Positions 17,973-25,670 of a stretch of DNA of 64,000 nucleotides are shown here, one piece after another. Numbering within the stretch: position 1 is the stretch's first letter; every line of letters starts with the position of its first letter. This DNA is from Deinococcales bacterium (lineage in GTDB: Bacteria; Deinococcota; Deinococci; Deinococcales; JAAFIG01), in assembly GCA_013298595.1 (NCBI GenBank), contig JAAFIG010000017.1, forward strand, positions 1 to 64,000, written 5' to 3'. A program made the translations under genes and the position numbers. The notes under the pieces are model-generated. The model was not told the DNA's origin. It saw nothing but the letters and a program-made list of their open reading frames with translations, and did not search any database.

Positions 17973-18727
17973 AACTTTGGTATTTGTTTCGCATCGAATT
18001 TATCAAGAATTTCTGGACAATCAAACGATACCCGTTTGATACTGTAACTGGCATTATCACACTGGGTGGGTTTTTCTTTTTGCTGCTCGGCGCAGGACAA
18101 GTGATTGCAGGGGCAACACCAAGCAAAGAAGGTATCACCAGTTTAATCATTACCTATGTACTTGGGTTTTTTATTGTTGGACAAGTGCAAAACCCAACTC
18201 AAGTGGTGGCTCGAGAAGCCAGAAGTGGCATGCTCGAACAACTTTTTTTAAGTGGTCATGTATTACCAACCATTTTTATGATTCGTTCTTTAGCTGGTTT
18301 ACTCAGTACATTTTTATGGATTGGACTGATGATGGCAGCCTTGTTTTTACTGACTGGCACAGGAATTATTTGGTCAGTTCAGCTTTTTATACCACTGATT
18401 CCGATGCTCGCTGCTTCGTTAGGTGTGGGTTTATTGTTTGGAGCGATTGCCATGCTTTTTAAGGAAACCAATTCGATTTTTGGCATTCTGCAAATTCCCT
18501 TGTTTTTACTAGCTGGATTTAATGCACCAACAACTTGGTGGCAATACTTGATTCCAGTCGCTTCAAGTTCTGGATTAACTCGAGCCATTGCCCTTGGGCA
18601 AGTTGTAACGCTCGAGGCGTTGATTTTTGCCTGCCTCAGTGCCATTGTTTGGTTAGTGCTTGGTATTATTATTTTTCAATTGACGGTCAGAATCGCTCGA
18701 CAACGCGGAATCTTAGGGCATGAATAA
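17969..18727 (+). CDS. ABC-2 type transporter permease
   Basis: 252 residues with six predicted membrane helices, coupled to the ATPase by an ATGA overlap. It matches the ABC-2 permease pattern, with an amphipathic N-terminus (MKLWYLFRIEFIKNFW) and a late NAPTTWWQYLIPVASSSG segment. One ATPase and one permease would assemble as a two-plus-two exporter. The substrate is unknown; lipid, drug or polysaccharide are all possible. Confidence 0.82.
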   Translation: MKLWYLFRIEFIKNFWTIKRYPFDTVTGIITLGGFFFLLLGAGQVIAGATPSKEGITSLIITYVLGFFIVGQVQNPTQVVAREARSGMLEQLFLSGHVLPTIFMIRSLAGLLSTFLWIGLMMAALFLLTGTGIIWSVQLFIPLIPMLAASLGVGLLFGAIAMLFKETNSIFGILQIPLFLLAGFNAPTTWWQYLIPVASSSGLTRAIALGQVVTLEALIFACLSAIVWLVLGIIIFQLTVRIARQRGILGHE

Positions 18728-18759
18728 GTAAACTCATGGTCTTATGCTAAAAATAAAAC

Positions 18760-19515
18760 ATGAAAAAATTGCTTTTGTTATCTGTTCTTGCAGTGGCATT
18801 TGCCGCCTTGATTCCTATTGCTCCAACGGCTGCTATTACGCAGACACTACCTTTAATCCGAGAACAAAATGGTTTTCTAGCTACTGTCAAAATTGAAGAT
18901 AAAACCTTGAAAGTGCGAGTGCTTGATAATGGTGCACCATACAGCGGGATTGTGCATTCATACCTGATTTCTAAGAGCCTCGAGCAGTATTACTTTGAAT
19001 ACCCTGACGAAACCGATAAAGGCAGTTATGTGTTGCCTTTGCCGCCGATGGAAGCAGGTACTTACGACCTGATTCTCGAGATAACAGGTGGTAATGGGCA
19101 TGTGCATAACAATCCGCGTTTTGTGCAGGTCTACCCAGTCGGTCTCGAGGTACAAACAGCCGATCCTGCCATCGAACCAATTCGCCGTTTAGGATTAAAA
19201 GCCACTGTGCCGAATATCAAACCTGCTGGACAAGCCTCGAGTTTTGAATTGACTACGTTGCTGGATGGTGCGCCTGTGGCTTGGAATCCGTATTATGTGC
19301 ATCAATTCGTGCTTAAAACCGATTGGAGTTATTACAAACACGATCATCCCAATGCTAAAGAACTAGGCGTTGGTTCGGTGCAAAGCAATTTTGTTTTCCC
19401 CAGCGCTGGCGAATACGTGCTCTGGCAATTTCTCGAGACTGGTGTCAAAGTTGGTGGTAAAAAGTACAACCCTGTGCTGCGTTACCCCGGTGTCTTTCGG
19501 GTCGTACAACCCTAA
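18760..19515 (+). CDS. Secreted protein of unknown function
   Basis: 251 residues beginning with a clear signal peptide (MKKLLLLSVLAVAFAALIPI, cleavage near TAA-ITQ). The mature part is beta-rich, with EAGTYDLILEITGGNGHVHNNPRFVQV and a second similar unit, suggesting two Ig-like or YtkA/FixH-like domains that often bind copper. This family link is tentative. TATGCT at 18743-18748 lies 11 bases before the start and may be its -10 box. Confidence 0.55.
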   Translation: MKKLLLLSVLAVAFAALIPIAPTAAITQTLPLIREQNGFLATVKIEDKTLKVRVLDNGAPYSGIVHSYLISKSLEQYYFEYPDETDKGSYVLPLPPMEAGTYDLILEITGGNGHVHNNPRFVQVYPVGLEVQTADPAIEPIRRLGLKATVPNIKPAGQASSFELTTLLDGAPVAWNPYYVHQFVLKTDWSYYKHDHPNAKELGVGSVQSNFVFPSAGEYVLWQFLETGVKVGGKKYNPVLRYPGVFRVVQP

Positions 19516-19538
19516 GCCGATATGGTTAGATTCTGCTT

Positions 19539-20204
19539 GTGCCGTATCGTTTGAACTTAACTGCGTTATCTCATCTCGAGTCGAATCGTTTGCTCGAGCC
19601 TGCTGAACGGGCTGCGTTGTTTGTACCGCGTTTACTCAAACGCCATGTCTTATCGCCAGATCAGTACCCAGATTCGTTGGCACTCGAGGTTGCCGAAGAA
19701 GAACACTGGGATGCGCTTGGTGCCAGTGTGCAACATGCCACCACTGTTAAATCCTTTCGTGATGTTTTGATTAGTTTAGATTTTGTGCAAGTGAATGCTT
19801 ACCGCTTAAAGGATATGCCGTACCCTCGAAATTTTTTTGCTTATATTAAAGATGCCGACACGTTCGCAGCCGTGTACTTAGCCGATGCCAGTGGGATCGC
19901 ACCGTATGTTGAAATGTTTACAATATTTCCAAAGCCAATCGCAGGAAAAATCGCGGTGCTGACCTCGAGTGCGAGTTTAATCGAATTAGACCCCAGCCCC
20001 GAATTACATTTTTTGCATTTCCCAGATAAAGCTGTCGAAGCGGTTTTTCAGTTGCATCGCAGCAAAGTGGTTGAACTGAGTGCGATCAATAAACCCGCTC
20101 GTAAACCCGAGCATTTTGATGCGGCTTACTTAGAAATTTGGAATGCCAATTATCAAAACTGGATTGCTCGAGGTGTGCTGAAAAAGGTTGAGGGAACATC
20201 ATGA
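19539..20204 (+). CDS. Hypothetical protein, GTG start
   Basis: 221 residues, start GTG at 19539. TAGATT lies six bases upstream (19527-19532), the leaderless arrangement. There is no signal peptide or membrane helix. Mixed alpha/beta composition, with aromatic-rich NAYRLKDMPYPRNFFAYIKD and a C-terminal WNANYQNWIARGVL helix. I recognise no family. A repeat element lies directly downstream, before the next gene. Confidence 0.5.
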   Translation: MPYRLNLTALSHLESNRLLEPAERAALFVPRLLKRHVLSPDQYPDSLALEVAEEEHWDALGASVQHATTVKSFRDVLISLDFVQVNAYRLKDMPYPRNFFAYIKDADTFAAVYLADASGIAPYVEMFTIFPKPIAGKIAVLTSSASLIELDPSPELHFLHFPDKAVEAVFQLHRSKVVELSAINKPARKPEHFDAAYLEIWNANYQNWIARGVLKKVEGTS

Positions 20205-20231
20205 ATGCGTTAAACGCAGGGAAAACACAGC

Positions 20232-20310
20232 GGTCTGCGCCTACGATAAATCCTTTGGTTGTTTTGCTGCTTGGGAGACCACAAGGGTCTCCCCTACGAG
20301 AAATCCTTGG
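20232..20310. repeat. REP-like repeat element with hairpin
   Basis: Two imperfect copies of GGTCTnCnCCTACGAnAAATCC-TTGG occur at 20232-20258 and 20286-20310. Between them GGGAGACC (20273-20280) and GGTCTCCC (20286-20293) form an eight-base-pair hairpin. The conceptual translation contains GRPQGSPLREI, the peptide often produced by widespread bacterial REP-like repeats. The element separates the gene ending at 20204 from the one starting at 20329. Confidence 0.65.
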
Positions 20311-20328
20311 TTTGGACTCGAGGGGCGT

Positions 20329-20682
20329 ATGACCAAAGCCGATCATCCTGCGGGCGAACCAATTGCCTTTAAGCTCTTGCAAGGCTTTCTCTGGCATCCT
20401 CAGACACTTTCTGAGGGTGTTTCACTACCTACAACCTTACCAAGTGGCGCGATGATCGTTATGGACACCATCCAAGCACCTTTTGCATTCTTTGAAGATG
20501 GCACATGGACAGGTACACAAATTTTTTATCAACTGACCATCCTCGAGATTTTTGAAGATTGGCTCGAGAATGATCTGATTGCAGCTCGAGCCTTACTTGC
20601 CTCACAAGAACTCGATCCGATTCTCAATGCCACACCTACGGGTGTGGGTTGGAGTTTATCTGAGGATTTACGTCCGGCTTGA
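20329..20682 (+). CDS. Hypothetical protein downstream of the repeat element
   Basis: 117 residues, no membrane segment, no recognised family. The start at 20329 follows GAGGGG and lies just outside the repeat element. Longer frames that run through the repeat are not credible starts. Its end overlaps the end of the convergent DUF454 gene by 47 bases. The acidic helix LEIFEDWLENDLIAARALLAS is the only notable feature. Confidence 0.45.
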   Translation: MTKADHPAGEPIAFKLLQGFLWHPQTLSEGVSLPTTLPSGAMIVMDTIQAPFAFFEDGTWTGTQIFYQLTILEIFEDWLENDLIAARALLASQELDPILNATPTGVGWSLSEDLRPA

Positions 20683-21070
20683 ATAGCATTTCAACAATTT
20701 CTCGAGTAGGTACTCGAGTCCAGACGTACCAAATACCGATGCTGCCTAGCACTGCCACACCGATTTTTGCAATCAGTGGCGGAGCAGTGATAGCACTGAT
20801 AACACAAGCAATAAAAATAATGCTCACAACCACAATTTTGGTGCGGCGTTTCATACCTAACCCTGAGCGAAAGTCTTTGACCATCTGCCCAAACACAGGT
20901 AAATCAAGTACCCAAGCCTCAAATTTTGGACTCGAGCGAGCAAAGCAAGCGGCAGCAGCGACAAAGAAAACCGTGCTTGGCATGACTGGTAAAATAGCTC
21001 CAATAAAGCCCAGTGCTACACAAATCCAGCCCATTGCGAACCAAATCCAGCGAATGGGAGATTGCATCAT
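20636..21070 (-). CDS. DUF454 (YbaN) family membrane protein
   Basis: 144 residues with three to four membrane helices and the family blocks GWICVALGFIGAILPVMPST and FFVAAAACFARSSPKFEAWV. This is the characteristic YbaN N-terminal half. The family function is unknown. The start could be either of two adjacent ATG codons (21070 or 21067). The gene converges on, and overlaps, the one ending at 20682. Confidence 0.8.
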   Translation of the reverse strand: MMQSPIRWIWFAMGWICVALGFIGAILPVMPSTVFFVAAAACFARSSPKFEAWVLDLPVFGQMVKDFRSGLGMKRRTKIVVVSIIFIACVISAITAPPLIAKIGVAVLGSIGIWYVWTRVPTREIVEMLFKPDVNPQINSNPHP

Positions 21071-21144
21071 GTGCCAAGAATCTCGTGTTTAAAGCCGCAA
21101 AACGTCCCGTGTAAACTGTAACGAGCGGTACGATTGACTCAAGA

Positions 21145-21759
21145 TTATTGTTCAGCTTGATTTTTGACAAAAAACCAGCGTTGTAAACCTTCGATGTAGC
21201 CATTGCTGATTTTCACAATCATATTTTCGCCTTGGCGTTGCAAATTACCAGTCAGTGCATTCCAACCAGCAACAAATTTGACATTTGAAATTTGGGTAAG
21301 ACCATTTTCAGTACAATTTTCAACGATGCTCCCTGCTCGATTGGCATAAATCCAAACCACAGCTTTGACTCGAGTATCGCTTTCGATTTGTAAGGCATCG
21401 GCATAAGACATCGGGCGGTTACTAAGTACCAATTGCCCTAAAATTTTTTCGCCTCGAGTCACACTAAGGCTACCAAACGCAGCCAGTTTTAAACCCGGTG
21501 TGGCATCACCACAAGAATCACGGATGCTCGGGGTTTGCAGCAAGGCTTCTGGAACAGTTGGTAATTCAAATTTAAAACGCCCTGAAGTGTCTATGCTACC
21601 AACCTCGAGCGTTGTGGGTTCAACATCTGTGCTCTCTAGGGTCAGTTTAAGCTGGGCTGCTTGGTCTTTGTACCCCAACGCTTTACCACTCCAAGTCGTG
21701 CTTTGTGCGACTGCCAAGCTTAGCACCAGTGCCGTAAAAATCATCATTCCTTGAGTCAT
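21145..21759 (-). CDS. Secreted protein of unknown function
   Basis: 204 residues with an N-terminal signal peptide (MTQGMMIFTALVLSLAVAQS, likely cut after AQS). The rest is beta-rich and contains two cysteines (DSCGD and ENCTENG) that could pair. No family recognised. It is expressed from a leaderless promoter (TAAACT, seven bases before ATG) whose -10 overlaps that of the divergent allantoinase gene. Confidence 0.55.
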   Translation of the reverse strand: MTQGMMIFTALVLSLAVAQSTTWSGKALGYKDQAAQLKLTLESTDVEPTTLEVGSIDTSGRFKFELPTVPEALLQTPSIRDSCGDATPGLKLAAFGSLSVTRGEKILGQLVLSNRPMSYADALQIESDTRVKAVVWIYANRAGSIVENCTENGLTQISNVKFVAGWNALTGNLQRQGENMIVKISNGYIEGLQRWFFVKNQAEQ

Positions 21760-21766
21760 GGTCGGT

Positions 21767-21776
21767 AGTTTACAAT
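21767..21776. promoter_or_regulatory. Overlapping divergent -10 boxes of two leaderless genes
   Basis: On the minus strand TAAACT (21767-21772) is followed by seven bases and the ATG at 21759. On the plus strand TACAAT (21771-21776) is followed by six bases and the ATG at 21783. The boxes share two bases, and only 23 bases separate the two start codons. Confidence 0.6.
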
Positions 21777-21782
21777 AGCCAA

Positions 21783-23084
21783 ATGTTTGATCTTCTCATC
21801 CGTGCTAAGAATCTACAAATTGCTGTTGATGGCGAAAAAATTGTGGCAATTGCTGAAGAAATTCTCGAGCCAAGCAAAACTGAATTTGATGCTCGAGATT
21901 GGGTGGCATTGCCGGGGGTGGTGGATGCCCATGTGCATTTCAACGAACCCGGACACGAGGATTGGGAAGGCATTTACTCTGGCTCGAGTGCCTTAGCAGT
22001 AGGTGGTGGCACAGTGTTTGTGGATATGCCACTGAATTCGATTCCTGTCACGACAACAGCCGCAGCTTTGCAAAGTAAACTCAGGTGCTTAGCGGCTTCG
22101 AGCCTCACCGATTACGCTGTTTGGGGTGGGCTAACCCCCGATAGTTTGCCGCATCTCGAGGCTTTAGCAGCTGGCGGAGTGATGGGTTTTAAAGCATTTA
22201 TGAGCGGCAGTGGTTTACCCGAATTTGATCGTGCTGACGAAGATACATTACTCGAGGGGATGCGAATTGCTGCCAGACTGGGTTTGCCTGTGGCAGTGCA
22301 TGCCGAATCGGAGCAGATGACCAATCAATTAACCAGTGCCGCTCGAGCCAGTGGTAAAACAAGTGTTCGGGATTATCTGGATTCTCGTCCGATAGCAGCC
22401 GAACTCAAGGCTATTGAGAGCGCTATTGCCATGGCTGCCGAAACCAAGTGTGCCTTGCATATTGTGCATATCTCGAGTGCGGCGGGTGTGGAGTTGGTCA
22501 GTGCAGCTAAGCAAAACGGTGTGGATGTGACAGCTGAAACTTGTCCGCATTACTTGTGGTTTAACGAAACTGACCTCGAGGACATTGGAGCAATCTTAAA
22601 ATGCGCCCCACCAGTGCGAAGCCAAGCTGAACTCGAGCGTTTATGGGCGGTGCTCGAGCAGATTGATATTCTCGGCAGTGACCACTCCCCTGCCCCACCC
22701 AGTATGAAAACCGCTGCGGATTTTTTTCAGATTTGGGGAGGGATTTCAGGGGTGCAAAGTACGCTTGAAGCCATGCTGACAGCCGCTCAAACTCGGGGTA
22801 TAACGCTCGAGAGCGTGATGCAAAGACTGAGTACAAATCCTGCACAGCGCTTTGGTTTAGCCAACAAAGGCAAACTCGAGGTTGGGTTTGATGCTGATGT
22901 TACCCTGGTTGAACTCAATAAACCTTGGACGCTCGAGGCAAAGCACTTGCATTATCGTCATCGCCAAAGCCCTTACCTTGGTCAAAGCTTCTCGGCTCGA
23001 GTACAACGCACCCTTCTGCGAGGCAAAACCATTTGGGATGGACACGACCTAGGCATACCAAATGGCAAATTTTTGCGACCCTGA
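21783..23084 (+). CDS. allB: Allantoinase (cyclic amidohydrolase)
   Basis: 433 residues of the dihydroorotase/allantoinase amidohydrolase group. Visible metal-site blocks are VDAHVHFNEPG (HxH), GFKAFM (the lysine to be carboxylated), VHAE, HIVHISSA and GSDHSP (the catalytic aspartate). The GVMGFKAFMSGSGLPEF segment favours allantoinase over dihydroorotase. It would hydrolyse allantoin to allantoate in purine or ureide use. No other ureide gene is in the window, so it may act alone or be a related hydantoinase. Leaderless start with TACAAT six bases upstream. Confidence 0.83.
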   Translation: MFDLLIRAKNLQIAVDGEKIVAIAEEILEPSKTEFDARDWVALPGVVDAHVHFNEPGHEDWEGIYSGSSALAVGGGTVFVDMPLNSIPVTTTAAALQSKLRCLAASSLTDYAVWGGLTPDSLPHLEALAAGGVMGFKAFMSGSGLPEFDRADEDTLLEGMRIAARLGLPVAVHAESEQMTNQLTSAARASGKTSVRDYLDSRPIAAELKAIESAIAMAAETKCALHIVHISSAAGVELVSAAKQNGVDVTAETCPHYLWFNETDLEDIGAILKCAPPVRSQAELERLWAVLEQIDILGSDHSPAPPSMKTAADFFQIWGGISGVQSTLEAMLTAAQTRGITLESVMQRLSTNPAQRFGLANKGKLEVGFDADVTLVELNKPWTLEAKHLHYRHRQSPYLGQSFSARVQRTLLRGKTIWDGHDLGIPNGKFLRP

Positions 23085-23122
23085 ACAAGGTTGTAGCAAC
23101 CCAAAAGCACTAGACTAAAATA

Positions 23123-23656
23123 ATGCGAATCATATTCTTGACCTTAACCATACTGGCACTCTCAAGCACAGCCAGTGCTTTCTCGAGCCAAGCTGCTTTA
23201 CAAGCCAGCACAATCCTGACAGCCCCAAAAGCAACAACCCCAGAATTTAGTGTGGCTCGAGATTTTGTGTTTGGCGGACTCGAGCAAGGGTACGCTGGGC
23301 GCAGCATCTCAACTCGTTTGTTGCTGTGGTCTTTACCTTGGATGGGCGCAGCGATTCTTGGTTTGACCCTGACTACCGACGAAACCGCCAAAGGATTTTG
23401 GAGCATGAGCGGGGCTTGGGCATTTATTAACGGGGCTATTGCCATGATTGGACTACTCACCCCAGAACCCAGCCTCGATACCTTACGCACCACTTTACTG
23501 ATTAACAGCGGCATAGATGTGCTGTACATCGCAGGTGGGATTTACATGCTGACTCGAGCCGAGCCGTACTGGAGAGGTGCTGGTGTTGGTGTGATTATCC
23601 AAGGGGCTTTTTTACTGATCTTTGATTTATGGCAAGGTTTAACCATTCGTTTCTAA
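23123..23656 (+). CDS. DUF6992-like membrane protein with signal peptide
   Basis: 177 residues: an N-terminal signal peptide (MRIIFLTLTILALSSTASA), then four hydrophobic helices. The segment GFWSMSGAWAFINGAIAMIG resembles the DUF6992 core. The function is unknown. TAGACT at 23111-23116 lies six bases before ATG, giving a leaderless start. Confidence 0.6.
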   Translation: MRIIFLTLTILALSSTASAFSSQAALQASTILTAPKATTPEFSVARDFVFGGLEQGYAGRSISTRLLLWSLPWMGAAILGLTLTTDETAKGFWSMSGAWAFINGAIAMIGLLTPEPSLDTLRTTLLINSGIDVLYIAGGIYMLTRAEPYWRGAGVGVIIQGAFLLIFDLWQGLTIRF

Positions 23657-23678
23657 TCCAAGTTGCTAGACTAAACCT

Positions 23679-25064
23679 ATGTTTGCCCGAATCGCTCTTT
23701 GTTTTATATTCCTGATTGCTTTAGTCAGTTGCCCTGACAGTAATGGCATTCAAAGTGTCAAAATTATTATTCCAAGCAATAAAAATCTGGCTATCTCGAG
23801 TAGCCAACGCCTCAGTGCCAATGTCAGTGGCACAGGGGATTTAGCGGTAAATTGGTCTACAACCCAAGGTACTATCACCTCGAGTGGGCTTTTTACTGCG
23901 CCAGATACCCCAAGCACTGTGACAATCACTGCGACCAGTGTGCAAAATCCCAGTAAAAACGATAGTTTAACCCTCAACATTCTGGCTGGAGGTAGTGTCA
24001 GTGGCACTATTTTCTTTGACCAAAATAAAAATAGTACTCGAGAATCCTCGGAAATGCCCCGCGAAAATTGGGTAGTTTACGCCGACCAAGATAACAATGG
24101 TGTGGCAGATAGCACAGAACCACAAACCCTAACCAATGCAAACGGCAATTATTCCTTGGGTCTCGTTGCAGGCACATATACCATCCGCCATGAATTACCT
24201 GTTGGTTATAGCTCAAGTATTGCCGTAAGCAAACAACCCGTTTTGCAACCACAAATTGTTGGTGGCAGCACTGCCCCAGCCAACAAATACAAATCCATTG
24301 TTGCTTTGTTATTCTCGAGTAACCCAGACCCTTTTGAAGCCCAATTTTGTGGTGGTAATTTAATCGCACCAGATTGGGTTTTAACGGCAGCTCATTGTAT
24401 GTTTAATCAAAATGATGCTTTGATTGCTGCCTCGAGTATCAATGTGGCTGTTGGCTTTGTTACGCTTGCTAATCCATTGCCACGAATTGCTGTTAGTCAA
24501 ATCATTGTTCATCCGAATTATGACCCAACCAGCGACGACAACGACCTTGCCTTGCTGCGCCTCTCGAGTCAAAGTACTCAAAGCACGACTCGTCCATTAT
24601 TACCCAGTGAAGCCAGTGTTTTAGGGGCTGGTGCAAACGCAACAGTGATAGGTTGGGGCTTACTCAGAGAACTCACATCAGGCTCAAGTCCACAATACGC
24701 TTCTGATTTGCAAGAAGTGACATTACCCATTGTTGCCAATGCTCTTTGTGCCACGCAAATGCAACCACTACCAATTACCAATAACATGTTATGTGCTGGT
24801 GTTGCCAAGGGTGGCATTGATTCATGTCAAGGCGACAGTGGCGGACCGATGTACATACCTGTACAAGGCATCCCACGTCAAGCTGGCATTGTCAGTTGGG
24901 GAGTGGGTTGTGCCCGCCCCAACCGCCTAGGTGTGTATACCCGAATCAGCAATTACGATGATTGGTTGGTTTCAAAAATCGGACGTGGCACACCACCAAG
25001 CACAGCCATCACCATTGTCAGCAACGAAAATAAAATTGTTAACTTTGCTGTTCGCACACCATAA
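23679..25064 (+). CDS. Trypsin-like (S1) serine protease lipoprotein with Ig-like and SdrD-like domains
   Basis: 461 residues. The lipoprotein signal ends at the lipobox LVSC (Cys at about 20). A bacterial Ig-like domain follows (about 25-105), then an SdrD B-like repeat (GSVSGTIFFDQNKNSTRESSEM). The protease domain from about 205 starts with the zymogen-type IVGGSTAP. The catalytic triad is visible: His in TAAHC, Asp in DDNDLALL and Ser in CQGDSGGP. Disulphide-forming cysteines are kept. It is expected at the cell surface or outer membrane. TAGACT lies six bases before the start (leaderless). It is the last gene before tRNA-Thr and the defence island. Confidence 0.85.
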   Translation: MFARIALCFIFLIALVSCPDSNGIQSVKIIIPSNKNLAISSSQRLSANVSGTGDLAVNWSTTQGTITSSGLFTAPDTPSTVTITATSVQNPSKNDSLTLNILAGGSVSGTIFFDQNKNSTRESSEMPRENWVVYADQDNNGVADSTEPQTLTNANGNYSLGLVAGTYTIRHELPVGYSSSIAVSKQPVLQPQIVGGSTAPANKYKSIVALLFSSNPDPFEAQFCGGNLIAPDWVLTAAHCMFNQNDALIAASSINVAVGFVTLANPLPRIAVSQIIVHPNYDPTSDDNDLALLRLSSQSTQSTTRPLLPSEASVLGAGANATVIGWGLLRELTSGSSPQYASDLQEVTLPIVANALCATQMQPLPITNNMLCAGVAKGGIDSCQGDSGGPMYIPVQGIPRQAGIVSWGVGCARPNRLGVYTRISNYDDWLVSKIGRGTPPSTAITIVSNENKIVNFAVRTP

Positions 25065-25107
25065 GACTTGACAGGCTCGAGTTCAGCCCGTAACATTCTC
25101 GAGATGT

Positions 25108-25182
<75 letters not shown>

Positions 25183-25186
25183 AAAG

Positions 25187-25211
25187 AAACCCTGTGAGAA
25201 ACGGGGTTTTT
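25187..25211 (+). terminator. Rho-independent terminator of tRNA-Thr
   Basis: AAACCCTGT and ACGGGGTTT form a nine-base-pair stem with one G-T pair and the loop GAGAA, running into TTTTT. It starts five bases after the tRNA CCA end. Confidence 0.85.
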
Positions 25212-25222
25212 GCTTTGTAGAT

Positions 25223-25303
25223 TTAGCCAAAACAAGGATTTTGGTTCGGTTTGCAAAGTTGCAACTTTGGTGCTTTTGGATTTCGGTTCAGTGTTTTGGC
25301 TAA
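25223..25303. repeat. 81-base palindromic element with 12-bp terminal inverted repeats
   Basis: TTAGCCAAAACA (25223-25234) and TGTTTTGGCTAA (25292-25303) are exact inverted repeats. The centre holds another perfect palindrome, CAAAGTTGCAACTTTG (25254-25269). It lies between the tRNA terminator and the defence operon. The rest of the gap to 25670 holds only short frames without support. It could be a small mobile-element remnant, an attachment region or a structured RNA. Confidence 0.6.
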
Positions 25304-25670
25304 TCATCCCAAAAAAATATCGATCATTTTAATTTCCTCGCTGCTAATATGTGGGTAGATGTTGGCTGTAGTGCTGGTTTTGGCATGATTTATGCGACGA
25401 TTTTGTGATGGGCATCTTGTAGCATTAAACCAGCGCTTTGAAAAGCTACCATGAAGCTCATCTTGTAATTCAAGTTAAAGTATAACCATCTATGAAAACT
25501 TTTTACCCTCAAACTTTGCATACAGTACATGCTGTGCTGTATGCCACTTTCAATAATAACAGATATAGTAGGCTCAAAAAAGAGATTGATGTTGTAAGAC
25601 ATAAATCAATCGCCAGCAATCTGTGTTGGGTATTTACGATACAGTTCACACACAATTTCTTGGGGGTTCA

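Noticed and set aside
20202-20333. A 43-residue frame encoding GRPQGSPLREI
   Set aside because: This peptide comes from a widespread REP-like repeat, not from a conserved gene.
21783-23084. Dihydroorotase (pyrC)
   Set aside because: The GVMGFKAFMSGSGLPEF segment and the overall pattern fit allantoinase better, and no pyrimidine gene is adjacent.
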